Shown: piece by piece, positions 45,099-53,478 of the stretch
Position numbering within the stretch: the first letter of the stretch is position 1
How the letters are laid out: each line of letters opens with the position of its first letter
Assembly: GCA_023414355.1 (NCBI GenBank)
Contig: JAEZOB010000062.1
Location: 38,060-102,059, forward strand
Length of the DNA stretch: 64,000 bases
DNA from: Bacillota bacterium
GTDB lineage: Bacteria > Bacillota > Clostridia > Lachnospirales > Lachnospiraceae
Direction: 5' to 3'
Notes under the pieces: generated by a model
What the model saw: only the letters and a program-made list of their open reading frames with translations
Database searches by the model: none
What the model was told of the DNA's origin: nothing
Made by a program: the position numbers and the translations under genes

Positions 45099-45149
45099 TC
45101 TAGTTCTCCAATCCTGATAGGAATATCAGTGTAACTAAACTATAAATAA

Positions 45150-45309
45150 GGGTGTTTCAAAAGAAGTTTCATTCATCAACAATTGCTCTGTACGGATTGG
45201 CAAGCCAACCCGCTTGTCATGAATAAGACCTTTGAAACACCCGGGATTATAAAATCAACCATCGTTTCAGAACTTTTGGAGTGTATATTCCAACAGTCTG
45301 ATTTTATAA
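45150..45309. repeat. Two inverted repeats between uppS and frr
   Basis: GGGTGTTTCAAA (45150-45161) pairs with TTTGAAACACCC (45231-45242), enclosing a smaller GGATTGGC/GCCAACCC hairpin. TTATAAAATCA (45247-45257) pairs with TGATTTTATAA (45299-45309). The 254-base gap has no gene. Confidence 0.6.
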
Positions 45310-45352
45310 CCACCCATAAAGTCAACTTCCGCACTTTAAAGCGGTTATTATG

Positions 45353-45907
45353 TTATACAGTAAGAATTTCTTTGGATTTTTCTTCCATAATTTTATCAAT
45401 TTCTAAAATATAATGATCCGTAACTTTCTGAACATTATCCTCCAGATGTTTGAATTCATCCTCAGAGATCTCACTGGCTTTGTTTTGCTTTTTAAATAAC
45501 TCATTTGCATCACGTCTGATGTTTCTGACTGCAACCTTCGCATTTTCTGCCTTCTTCTTAACATCCTTCACCAGATCTTTTCTTCTTTCTTCGGTCAACT
45601 CTGGAAATACGAGGCGGATGATCTTACCGTCATTGCTTGGGTTAAGACCCAGATCAGAATTAATAATCGCCTTTTCAATTTCCTTGATCAGTTTGCTTTC
45701 CCATGGCTGAATCTGAATTACTCTGGCTTCGGGAACAGAAACATTTGCAACCTGCTGCAACGAGGAAGGCTGACCATAATAATCCACTTTGAGTTTATCT
45801 AAAAGATGAGGATTTGCTCTGCCCGCACGAATGGTCGCATATTCTTCCCTTAATGTGTCCAATGTTTTCTCCATCTTTGAACTGAATTGCTCTAGCTTAG
45901 CATCCAT
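45353..45907 (-). CDS. frr: Ribosome recycling factor
   Basis: The protein of about 184 residues splits post-termination ribosomes with EF-G. EYATIRAGRANPHLLDKLKVDYYG and the C-terminal long helices are characteristic. The ATG at 45907 is set by GGAGGG seven bases before it; earlier in-frame ATGs overlap that site. It lies 35 bases after pyrH. Confidence 0.97.
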   Translation of the reverse strand: MDAKLEQFSSKMEKTLDTLREEYATIRAGRANPHLLDKLKVDYYGQPSSLQQVANVSVPEARVIQIQPWESKLIKEIEKAIINSDLGLNPSNDGKIIRLVFPELTEERRKDLVKDVKKKAENAKVAVRNIRRDANELFKKQNKASEISEDEFKHLEDNVQKVTDHYILEIDKIMEEKSKEILTV

Positions 45908-45942
45908 TTTCATCCCTCCATCATTCATCTCTATACTTTTTT

Positions 45943-46668
45943 CTAAATTGTCATTCTTGTCCCATTCGATTGACCTCTGGCAGCCTTTACAATGCTGCTC
46001 TCTTCAGAGAGACCAAACAACAGGATCGGCATATTATTCTCTATACAAAGTACCGTTGCGGTAAGATCGACTATACCAAGCTTTTTATCAAGCACCTCCT
46101 GCAGGGATACTTCATCATACTTCTTTGCCTGCGGATTCTTCTTCGGGTCGCTGTCATACACACCGTCTATGGCTCTTGCCATTAGGATGATATCACAATC
46201 TAATTCCACTGCACGAAGAACGGTAGCGGTATCAGTAGAAAAATACGGATGTCCTGTTCCTCCTGCAAGGAAGGCAACGCCACCCTGCTTCATACAAGCA
46301 ATGACGCCATCCTTTGAGAAAAGTTCTGTCATACTGCCGCATGTGAAGGGAGTAAAAACCTGAGTCTCCATACCCACATAGCGGAATATTTCCGATACAT
46401 AGATACAGTTCATCACTGTTGCAAGCATTCCGATCTGATCCGCTTTCGTACGATCGATTGTCTCGCTGGTCCTTCCTCTCCAGAAGTTGCCTCCTCCGAT
46501 TACGATACTGACCTGTATCCCATCCTCAATCAGCTGCTTCACTTGTTTCGCAACACCGATACAGGTAGCTTCATCAAATCCGGTCTTCTTATCTCCGGCC
46601 AATGCTTCGCCGCTTAATTTAAGTAATACTCTTTCATATGCTTTCTCTTTTCCTATCATTGCTGTCAT
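45943..46668 (-). CDS. pyrH: Uridylate kinase
   Basis: UMP kinase of the amino-acid-kinase fold makes UDP for RNA, DNA and sugar nucleotides. Motifs LLKLSGEALAG, VIGGGNFWRG and GVYDSDPKKNP are present. The ATG at 46668 follows GGAGG; the ATG at 46686 overlaps that site. In most Firmicutes tsf stands directly upstream, but here about 15 kb separates them. Confidence 0.97.
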   Translation of the reverse strand: MTAMIGKEKAYERVLLKLSGEALAGDKKTGFDEATCIGVAKQVKQLIEDGIQVSIVIGGGNFWRGRTSETIDRTKADQIGMLATVMNCIYVSEIFRYVGMETQVFTPFTCGSMTELFSKDGVIACMKQGGVAFLAGGTGHPYFSTDTATVLRAVELDCDIILMARAIDGVYDSDPKKNPQAKKYDEVSLQEVLDKKLGIVDLTATVLCIENNMPILLFGLSEESSIVKAARGQSNGTRMTI

Positions 46669-46788
46669 ATTGATATTTGCCTCCATGAGTAAATCTGTTC
46701 CGTATGTGTTTCCATCACCTGAACATTCTATAATAATTTACCACAAAACATTTCGTATTACCATACCAAATATGATTTATAACAATGA

Positions 46789-47721
46789 TTATTCAAAGAT
46801 ATTATCTACATCCACAGCTGAATAGCTTAAGGAACAGAAGCCTTCGATGACAGCGCCATTATTGATCTGAACGGATTTGGCTTTAATATTTCCTTTGATG
46901 ATTGCAGTTGAATCTATCACGATAGGTCCATTGATGTCGATTTCACCCTTGACCGCACCGGCAATGACACCGGAAGTAGCTACGACATCCCCCACAACTA
47001 CAGTACCGAGACCGATCTTAACACTTCCTTCGCTGGTTATACTGCCATCCAAACGTTCTGTATTGACATAAATCTCGGCTGCTGATGAATTACCGACAAT
47101 TTTACCGGTAATCGATAATTTACCAAGGCATTCTACGTCACCTGTGATGGTTCCGTCAATCTCCAAAGAACCGTCAGAGGATATACTACCGTTGATCGTG
47201 GTTCCTTTCGTAATGACAGTTACCTCATCATCATTGGCAACAGAAGCGGCTCTTAATCTCGGAGCAGCCTTTTCCTTCATTTCGATACCCTTTTCTGTCT
47301 CCTCATCGGCACTTAATGCTTCCAATAACTCCAGATCTACATTATCATCCATGTTTTCGCCCTCTTCTTCCTCAAATTCTAATGTTATTTCTTCAAGCTC
47401 TTCTAACCCCTCAGCCTCATTCAGCTCGTCCAATACTTCTTCCAGGGGAACCTCCTCAGCCTCCTCCGAAAACGTATTAAAAGTAACCTCCGACACTGTT
47501 TCGCCCATATTCTCAGTATCGTCCGACTTCTCCTCCTGGATAAATTCCTCCAGCCATTCCTTCATTCTTTCATTATCCGATACTTCCTCTGAAGCAATTT
47601 CCTCCGTATCCAGCGTATTGACGAGTTGCTCAGAATTCTCCTCCTGATTCTCTGCCTCATTTGGCAACAGCTCGTTCACGGCCTGTGATAAATCCTCTTT
47701 AAATTCCTTAAAAAAACCCAT
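46789..47721 (-). CDS. Bactofilin-family polymer-forming protein with acidic N-terminal region
   Basis: Residues about 165-300 are a bactofilin (DUF583) right-handed beta-helix: VITKGTTINGSISSDGSLEI followed by alternating short turns such as GDVECLGKLSITGKI. The N-terminal 150 residues are very rich in Glu and Asp and probably disordered; that length of acidic tail is unusual. Bactofilins form cytoskeletal scaffolds that often recruit cell wall enzymes. The next gene upstream encodes a wall-directed polysaccharide deacetylase, which fits such a partnership. Confidence 0.85.
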   Translation of the reverse strand: MGFFKEFKEDLSQAVNELLPNEAENQEENSEQLVNTLDTEEIASEEVSDNERMKEWLEEFIQEEKSDDTENMGETVSEVTFNTFSEEAEEVPLEEVLDELNEAEGLEELEEITLEFEEEEGENMDDNVDLELLEALSADEETEKGIEMKEKAAPRLRAASVANDDEVTVITKGTTINGSISSDGSLEIDGTITGDVECLGKLSITGKIVGNSSAAEIYVNTERLDGSITSEGSVKIGLGTVVVGDVVATSGVIAGAVKGEIDINGPIVIDSTAIIKGNIKAKSVQINNGAVIEGFCSLSYSAVDVDNIFE

Positions 47722-47745
47722 TCACTAAATACCTCCCTATTGGTT

Positions 47746-48873
47746 TTATTTAATCGTATCGGCTTTAATCATTTGAATAGGTGCTACATTCATATCAATC
47801 GGCAGTATTTGTGCCCCCTCTGATTTTAATAGCTTAAGCAGACCGGGTAACGAATCAACCGTTGTTTTCTTGGTTTGGGAATCATGCATCAGTACGATGG
47901 AATTATCCCACCCATTTACACCACTCAGTACATTATCAATCAGCTGTTCTTCTGTAAATTCCGCACCTGTTGCATCACCGTTCAAAACATTCCAGTCAAA
48001 ATAGACGATACCTTTCTCGTTCAGATAGCGTATGAAGTCTTCCATCCCGTGCTTATTGACCATATTGTCACTTCCCCCCGGGAACCGGAAAATAGAAGGT
48101 TTATACCCAGTAGTATCATATAACAATTTCCATAGTTTTGTAAAGTCCTTCTCAAAATCTTCTACGGAATTATAGATCTTGGAATACTCGTGAGAATAAG
48201 AATGCATACCCAAAGTATGCCCTTCCTTAACAATCCTTTGATACATCTCTTTTGAGTAATCGTCAGTTTTGCCTACAACAAAGAAGGTTGCTTTAATATT
48301 ATTCTCCTTCAATAGATCCAGAATATCATCGGTATACATACTCGGACCGTCGTCAAAGGTAAGATAAACCTTCTTATCAGCATACTTTCCTGTACTGAAG
48401 CTGTCAATATCGCCGTTCTTCGATGCCTTGGTATCCTGATCAGGTTTATCCTTTCTCGCTTTCTCGGTATCGTTCTTTACAATTGTATCCTGCTTCTTGT
48501 CAGATGCTGAGGGTTTTTTGAAAGCATCGGGAGCTTGTGTAACCGACGCTTCGGAAACTTTTTCTTGTTCGCGATTCGGTACAGCTGTAGGCGTGTTGTC
48601 AGGCTCCTCTTTTACTGCAGCATAAGCATAGCTGCTGTCATCTCCCTCTTCTGCCAGATCATACTGACTATGTATACTAATCAACTGTTCCACCTGCTTT
48701 TGCAGCCGGTTTACCTGTAGACCAAGTATGATACAGAAGATCATCGGTATAAGCATTAATATAATCACAATGATTATTATTGCTGTTTTCATTCGATTAA
48801 TTCGTTTTCTTCTATCGTTACAGCCATTGCTGCTAGTATTATCTGAAGTATTATTCATATCATCATTTTGCAA
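47746..48873 (-). CDS. Membrane-anchored polysaccharide deacetylase
   Basis: A single helix (29-51) anchors an external protein. Residues about 55-165 are a polar linker rich in Lys, Asp, Pro. The NodB homology domain follows with TFDDGP at 172-177 (catalytic base Asp and metal Asp), HSYSH at 224-228 (metal histidines) and an RFPGGSDN segment. Such enzymes remove acetyl groups from peptidoglycan GlcNAc or other glycans and raise lysozyme resistance. It is translated just before the bactofilin gene. Confidence 0.88.
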   Translation of the reverse strand: MQNDDMNNTSDNTSSNGCNDRRKRINRMKTAIIIIVIILMLIPMIFCIILGLQVNRLQKQVEQLISIHSQYDLAEEGDDSSYAYAAVKEEPDNTPTAVPNREQEKVSEASVTQAPDAFKKPSASDKKQDTIVKNDTEKARKDKPDQDTKASKNGDIDSFSTGKYADKKVYLTFDDGPSMYTDDILDLLKENNIKATFFVVGKTDDYSKEMYQRIVKEGHTLGMHSYSHEYSKIYNSVEDFEKDFTKLWKLLYDTTGYKPSIFRFPGGSDNMVNKHGMEDFIRYLNEKGIVYFDWNVLNGDATGAEFTEEQLIDNVLSGVNGWDNSIVLMHDSQTKKTTVDSLPGLLKLLKSEGAQILPIDMNVAPIQMIKADTIK

Positions 48874-48984
48874 GCGCTCACCTCTGGTTCAAATTCTCTC
48901 AATCATTCTATCATATTTTAGGCAGAAAAAAAACTGGTTTTAAAAAAAACGCATAAAAAGACAATATCTGATCCGGTTAGTTTT

Positions 48985-49089
48985 TCAATCACGCCATTCT
49001 GTAACATCATCCATGTCTTTTCTAGGTTGTGGAAGAGGATTTTCGTCCGCATAACCGACAGTCATTGCCACAAATAGCTCACTACCGGT
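48985..49089 (-). pseudogene. C-terminal remnant of a nitroreductase
   Basis: Directly after the phzF-like stop codon, in the same frame, about 34 codons read ELFVAMTVGYADENPLPQPR and then ..DVTEWRD before a TGA. This is the typical end of FMN nitroreductases (GYPxExPxPRxR ... DVVHWN). There is no start codon or ribosome site. It appears to be the tail left by a deletion or recombination that joined another gene in front of it. Confidence 0.6.
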
Positions 49090-49959
49090 TTAAAAACACT
49101 TACATATTTCACTCAGACCCAAGGCCTTCCCACCCACTTTTACCTCCACGACCTCATGATCGATGATACATAAAGAAGATAGTATTTCAGAAGGCCTCTT
49201 CATAGAATAACCTTGTTCAAATATCATATTCCTGCAACCTTCAGAGCTTACCAATCCATTTTTATAAAGATAACATGCTAATGCTCCATTTGAAGTTCCG
49301 GTTGCAGCTTCTTCGGGAATACTATAAAGAGGTGCAAGATTTCTACAATATGCATTAGAATGGTAGAGAGATTCCATCGTGAACATATGAAATCCAACAA
49401 CCCCATACCTTCTGCTTATTTCTGTTACTTTATCGAAATCAGGATTGATACGATCAAGAATATCCATATTCTTAATCGGAACCATGATGTCTCTAATACC
49501 AGTAGATACAATTTGTACCGGAATGTCTAAGTTGAGGTTATCAATCGGTGTATTCAAAGAAGCAGCTATCTCCTTGGCATTGATTATGTCATAGAATTCC
49601 GGACGCTTTTGATTCATTATAATAGTGGCATCCTCTTTTACCTCAACAGCTAATATTCCTGCTTTTGTCTCCTGCGTATATTTTCCAGACACTATAATTT
49701 TCTTTTGAAACAAAGCAGAAAATGTTCCCACTGTCGCATGTCCGCACAAATCAACTTCTTCTGCAGGGGTAAAAAAGCGTACCTTAAAATCTGCCTTCTC
49801 AGATTTCATCACAAAAGCTGTTTCACTAAAGCCAAGTATTCCAGCAATTTTTCTCATGTCAGCTTCTGAAAGAGCTTCTGCACCTATTACTACACCCGCA
49901 GGATTCCCCCCCTCAGTCGTTTTGGCAAATGCATTGATTTTATATATTTTTACCATCAT
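49090..49959 (-). CDS. PhzF family isomerase/epimerase-like protein
   Basis: The 289-residue protein shows the PhzF hallmarks: YKINAFAKTTEGGNPAGVV at the start, FSETAFV with the conserved Glu (E46), and DLCGHATVGT (about 74-83). The C-terminal half repeats the fold with EEAATGTSNGALACYL. PhzF-type enzymes are isomerases related to diaminopimelate epimerase; most homologues have no known substrate. The last residues (ICKCF) run into the nitroreductase remnant, so the natural C-terminus may have been altered. Confidence 0.85.
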   Translation of the reverse strand: MMVKIYKINAFAKTTEGGNPAGVVIGAEALSEADMRKIAGILGFSETAFVMKSEKADFKVRFFTPAEEVDLCGHATVGTFSALFQKKIIVSGKYTQETKAGILAVEVKEDATIIMNQKRPEFYDIINAKEIAASLNTPIDNLNLDIPVQIVSTGIRDIMVPIKNMDILDRINPDFDKVTEISRRYGVVGFHMFTMESLYHSNAYCRNLAPLYSIPEEAATGTSNGALACYLYKNGLVSSEGCRNMIFEQGYSMKRPSEILSSLCIIDHEVVEVKVGGKALGLSEICKCF

Positions 49960-50385
49960 TCTATCCTCTGTTCTCTCTTTACAAAATTATAGCTTCCTAT
50001 AAAAGCCATTATATGGCTTACACTATTTTTCTTTATTATATATGTGTCATAAAAATATTACCATAAGAATAATAAATTTTAGGCTTCTTGTTCTTATTTT
50101 CAACATATTCTTTAGATATCAATCTGCTTTAGCATGAAAACACTCATAAAACGATAAAAACAAAATTTACATAACAATATAATAGAGCTAATACCCCACA
50201 TGGCTAGAACTACCAAGCAAAAAATCGAACAAAACTGCTGCACATAATCTCGGAAGGAAATATCAGCGATTTTGTTCAATAGAATTTAATCAGAATGAAT
50301 ATCGTAGCAAAATAAGCACGGGTCTCTCCAATGGTAATAACTTTTCCATATGGAACTAATTTCACATTCTCATTATATTAAAAGA

Positions 50386-50464
50386 GACCCTAAAACCCTG
50401 TAAACCGCATATATGCATTCGTTACAGGTTTTTAAAGCCTCCTATAAAGTCATTAAAATAATGC
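50386..50464. repeat. Palindromic repeat copy A, 3' of the secreted-protein gene
   Basis: A 79-base element about 75% identical to copy B at 61760-61839. The core is a long stem (AAAACC-C-TGTAA with TTACA-GG-TTTT) around a GCATATATG loop, with outer pairing. Differences between copies preserve pairing. Read on the minus strand it ends in CTCTTTTAAT, so it can act as a terminator. The rest of the 49960-50498 gap holds no supported gene. Confidence 0.65.
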
Positions 50465-50498
50465 CAAATTAGCATTACTGTCCCTTCTGTTTAGCAAA

Positions 50499-51014
50499 TT
50501 ATTCTATAATATCCTTTGCCATTTCAAATAAAATGTCCTCTGATAAATTACAATCACTTGCTAATATACTATAAGAAATGCCGTTATCATTCCAAGTAAT
50601 TGTTTGATATGCTGATATATACCTTAATTCAATATCATTAAAAGTAAATTTTGTTCCCTCATCATCATATTCGGATTCATGTTCTTCATTGATAAACAGT
50701 ACTACTTCCTCTTTATCTTTCGAATATGTGATATGTATTTGTTTATAGCCCCCAACTTTTTCATTATTCTTATCTAAAATATCTATATTACTAGTGTTGT
50801 AATTTTTGAATTTAAATCCGTTTGAAAATTTTTTAATCGTTTTAGCACTATGTCCTATTATTTTTTTTATCTTTTTCTTAGTTGGGTATTTTGTTGATGC
50901 TGATTTTGGGTTTGAAATTGTAACATATGATTCAGCTTTTACATATACAGGTGTATATTCTATGCATATTAATGCTGTGATAATAGAAACTAATATAAAA
51001 AATTTCTTTTTCAT
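50499..51014 (-). CDS. Hypothetical secreted protein
   Basis: The 171-residue protein begins MKKKFFILVSIITALICIEY, a signal peptide, cleaved probably around VKA-ES (about 25-28). The mature part is about 145 residues. It has a lysine-rich stretch (TKKKIKKIIGHSAKTIKK, about 45-64) and a C-terminal half of alternating strands with many aromatic and acidic residues. No cysteine pair or lipobox is evident. No family is recognised. It sits alone between the phzF-like gene and the sugar operon. Confidence 0.7.
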   Translation of the reverse strand: MKKKFFILVSIITALICIEYTPVYVKAESYVTISNPKSASTKYPTKKKIKKIIGHSAKTIKKFSNGFKFKNYNTSNIDILDKNNEKVGGYKQIHITYSKDKEEVVLFINEEHESEYDDEGTKFTFNDIELRYISAYQTITWNDNGISYSILASDCNLSEDILFEMAKDIIE

Positions 51015-51435
51015 AATATAATGCCCCCTAATTATTTAATATTTTTTAACAACTTATAATATTGTTCCGATTCATATATTGGCGCTCCTAACGCATCTTG
51101 AAGGTGTTTTATCCTCCGAATAAAGGTAGCTGCTGTAAATCATAAACACACAGCAAAACAATAGATTGCATCTCATCGCTTCTAATTTCTATAAGCATTA
51201 CCTCCTTTCTCAATTGGGCACCCATAAATAAGGACATTGATAACCTCATTTCATCGAGCATATTTTAATTCAGCTGTTAATAAATTCAGTATATTTTACA
51301 TTCATCTAAATAATCTTAAATAATAGCTCTGCTTATTTTTCTACCGGCCTTCTGCTGTTTGTTATTTGGTAAACGGTAAACCATACATACCGGCAAGCAA
51401 AAAGAAAGCCGCCAGATGATGGCGGCGTAGAATTA
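51015..51435. other. Gap with a weak 50-codon frame, no supported gene
   Basis: A minus-strand frame from 51261 to 51109 encodes a 50-residue sequence, with an AGGAGGT inside it two bases from an internal ATG, too close for normal use. It may be a gene remnant. The terminator of the 26-residue gene lies at the right end of this gap. Confidence 0.4.
51408..51426 (-). terminator. Terminator of the sugar-acid operon
   Basis: GCCGCCA-TCATC-TGGCGGC followed on the minus strand by TTTCTTTTTGC, ten bases after the 26-residue gene. Confidence 0.85.
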
Positions 51436-51516
51436 CTATATCATTGTTTGATACTTTGACATATCCTTACTATCGTAAAGTATTGCATTATAATCCTTCT
51501 TATCTTCGTTTGTCAT
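51436..51516 (-). CDS. 26-residue small protein, uncharacterised
   Basis: An ATG at 51516 has a near-perfect AGGAGGTG site seven bases upstream. The frame encodes 26 residues starting MTNEDKKDYNAILYDSKDMS and ends in TAG at 51436, with a strong terminator ten bases later. This tight ribosome site-gene-terminator packing makes it a real gene despite its size. It is hydrophilic, with no membrane segment or cysteine. It is the last gene of the sugar operon, 55 bases after the mutarotase gene. Function unknown. Confidence 0.7.
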   Translation of the reverse strand: MTNEDKKDYNAILYDSKDMSKYQTMI

Positions 51517-51571
51517 TGAATGACACCTCCTGGCAAAAGCATATCTCTTTTATCTACTCAATGCAATGAGA

Positions 51572-52000
51572 CTATGATATAATGCAACCTTTTTTTAATA
51601 TTATATTAGCATACTGTGCGGATTCACCGGTTGCAATGATTGCATAAGCATTTTTCGCTCTTTCATAATATTGAAAGCGTTCCATATAACTCATTTTTGC
51701 ATTTTTCTCATGTTGATTCAGTATCCTCTCATAGTCCTCCCATATAGTAGGTATGACGGTATCACCTTTACAAACCTCCATTAAGGCAAAATGGTTATCA
51801 TCATATTGATCTAGTGGTAGAACAGTCAGCACAGCATCAAGCATATCAATCGCTTGAATACCAGAAGCATTCACAAGTCTTCTTGCCATACTCGCAGCCG
51901 GAAAATTGCCATCCGCAATTACAATCTCGTCACCATGTCCCATTTCGCTTAGAATCTTTAGTAATTCCGGTGACAATACTGTTGGTATATTCTTTAGCAT
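51572..52000 (-). CDS. fucU: RbsD/FucU-type sugar mutarotase
   Basis: The 142-residue protein starts MLKNIPTVLSPELLKILSEM, then GHGDEIVIADGNFPA with the conserved His and Asp. This is the FucU branch of the RbsD/FucU family, which interconverts alpha and beta anomers of L-fucose, L-galactose or related sugars. In this operon it would supply the anomer taken by the first dehydrogenase. The symbol reflects family, not proven substrate. Confidence 0.88.
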   Translation of the reverse strand: MLKNIPTVLSPELLKILSEMGHGDEIVIADGNFPAASMARRLVNASGIQAIDMLDAVLTVLPLDQYDDNHFALMEVCKGDTVIPTIWEDYERILNQHEKNAKMSYMERFQYYERAKNAYAIIATGESAQYANIILKKGCIIS

Positions 52001-52017
52001 ATTCTAACCTCCCAATA

Positions 52018-53478
52018 TTAAAGTATTACTCCATCTCTAAATATGGATATCTCCCGGTAACTATTCAGTTCATTTTTCGTCTTTTTTCCTGATGCAACAT
52101 CAAGTAAAAAGTCCAAAAACTGTTCTGTTATTTCCTCAAGGGCCACTCCCTCCAGGATGGCTCCGGCATTAAAATCGATCCAATTTCTTTTCTTATTGTA
52201 TAAATGAGTATTACTAGAAATCTTTACCGTCGGAACCGCTGTACCAAAGGGATTCCCTCTACCAGTAGTGAACAGTACCATCTGTACCCCACTGGCTACA
52301 AGGTTAGTAGCCGAAACCTGATCATTACCAGGTCCATTCAGTAGACTCAAACCATTCTTAATCACAGGATCACCCATGTCTAAGACATCTACTACCGGGG
52401 CTGTCCCCCCCTTTTGAATGCAACCTAACGATTTCTCTTCAAGACTTGATATCCCACCCTTTTTATTTCCCGGGGAAGGATTTTCATAGATTGTTTGCCC
52501 ATACTTGGTAAAGTAACCTTTAAAGTTATTGATTAATTCTACAGTCTTTTGAAACACATTCTGATCAATCGCCCTTGCCATAAGAATCTGTTCTGCTCCG
52601 AACATTTCCGGTACTTCTGTTAAAACTGTACTTCCGCCTTCCTTCACGATCTTATCATTCACTTTTCCACATAAAGGATTTGCGGTAATACCTGAGAAAG
52701 CGTCTGAGCCTCCGCACTTAAAGCCTACCACCAGTTTACTGGCCGGAACCTCGGTACGTTTACTTTGCGAAGCGTATAAAATCAATTCATCTAATAATGC
52801 TTCTCCTGCTTCTAATTCATCTTCTTCATCCTGCGTTACCAAAAATTTAACACGTTGTGGATTCGTATTACCAAGGATTGGTTTAAACTCATCTAAATTG
52901 TTATTCTCGCAACCAAGGCTTACAACTAATACTGCACCTGCATTCGGGTGTTCAATGAGTCCTTTTAAGATTTGCTGTGTGCATCTATGATCCTCACCTA
53001 ATTGGCTACAACCCATATTATGAGTATAAGCAAAGATACCATCCATACTGTTCTTCAATAGTTCCTTATACTTTTCACTAGCTCTTTTCGCTAATAACTC
53101 AGCAGTGGTGTTAACACAACCAACCGTTGGAATAATCCACACTTCATTACGAATTCCTACTTTTCCATCCTCTCTTTCATAACCCATGAAAGATCTCGTT
53201 GTTTTATTTGTGCCAAAGTGTGCTATTGCCTCTAAATCAGGTTGGTACTCATACTCTACTTGACCACTTAAATTTGTTTTCAAATTATGTACATGAACCT
53301 GTTCCCCTTTTTTAATGTCACAAATTGCATGTCCGATAGGATACCCATACTTTATGATCAGTTCGCCGTTCCTAATATCTTCTCTTGCAATCTTATGACC
53401 AAAAGGAACACCTCCATCCTCTTCCAGGGCAACACCAACATTATCCCTATCTGATATGACTAATAACTTCTCTGACAT
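52018..53478 (-). CDS. uxaA: Altronate dehydratase
   Basis: UxaA dehydrates D-altronate to 2-keto-3-deoxygluconate. An N-terminal SAF domain (about 1-85, DNVGVALEEDGG) is joined to the SalY-like catalytic domain with GYEREDGKVGIRNEVWIIPTVGCVN, HNMGCSQLG and GFKCGGSDAFSGITANP. The ATG at 53478 follows GGAG and overlaps the 3' end of uxaB by 32 bases; an extension to 53514 is rejected. Full length (486 residues). Confidence 0.92.
   Translation of the reverse strand: MSEKLLVISDRDNVGVALEEDGGVPFGHKIAREDIRNGELIIKYGYPIGHAICDIKKGEQVHVHNLKTNLSGQVEYEYQPDLEAIAHFGTNKTTRSFMGYEREDGKVGIRNEVWIIPTVGCVNTTAELLAKRASEKYKELLKNSMDGIFAYTHNMGCSQLGEDHRCTQQILKGLIEHPNAGAVLVVSLGCENNNLDEFKPILGNTNPQRVKFLVTQDEEDELEAGEALLDELILYASQSKRTEVPASKLVVGFKCGGSDAFSGITANPLCGKVNDKIVKEGGSTVLTEVPEMFGAEQILMARAIDQNVFQKTVELINNFKGYFTKYGQTIYENPSPGNKKGGISSLEEKSLGCIQKGGTAPVVDVLDMGDPVIKNGLSLLNGPGNDQVSATNLVASGVQMVLFTTGRGNPFGTAVPTVKISSNTHLYNKKRNWIDFNAGAILEGVALEEITEQFLDFLLDVASGKKTKNELNSYREISIFRDGVIL

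Noticed and set aside
47144..47647. 167-codon serine-rich plus-strand frame
   Set aside because: It is the complement of the Glu-rich bactofilin tail; GAA/GAG runs read as serine codons on the other strand.
50201..50280. Plus-strand peptide starting MARTTKQKIEQ with a frame change to LLHIISEGNISDFVQ
   Set aside because: No ribosome site, very short and needs a frameshift; evidence too thin for a gene.
51109..51261. 50-codon minus-strand frame with an internal AGGAGGT
   Set aside because: The ribosome site is only two bases from the nearest ATG, the first ATG has no site, and there is no recognisable product; kept only as a possible remnant.
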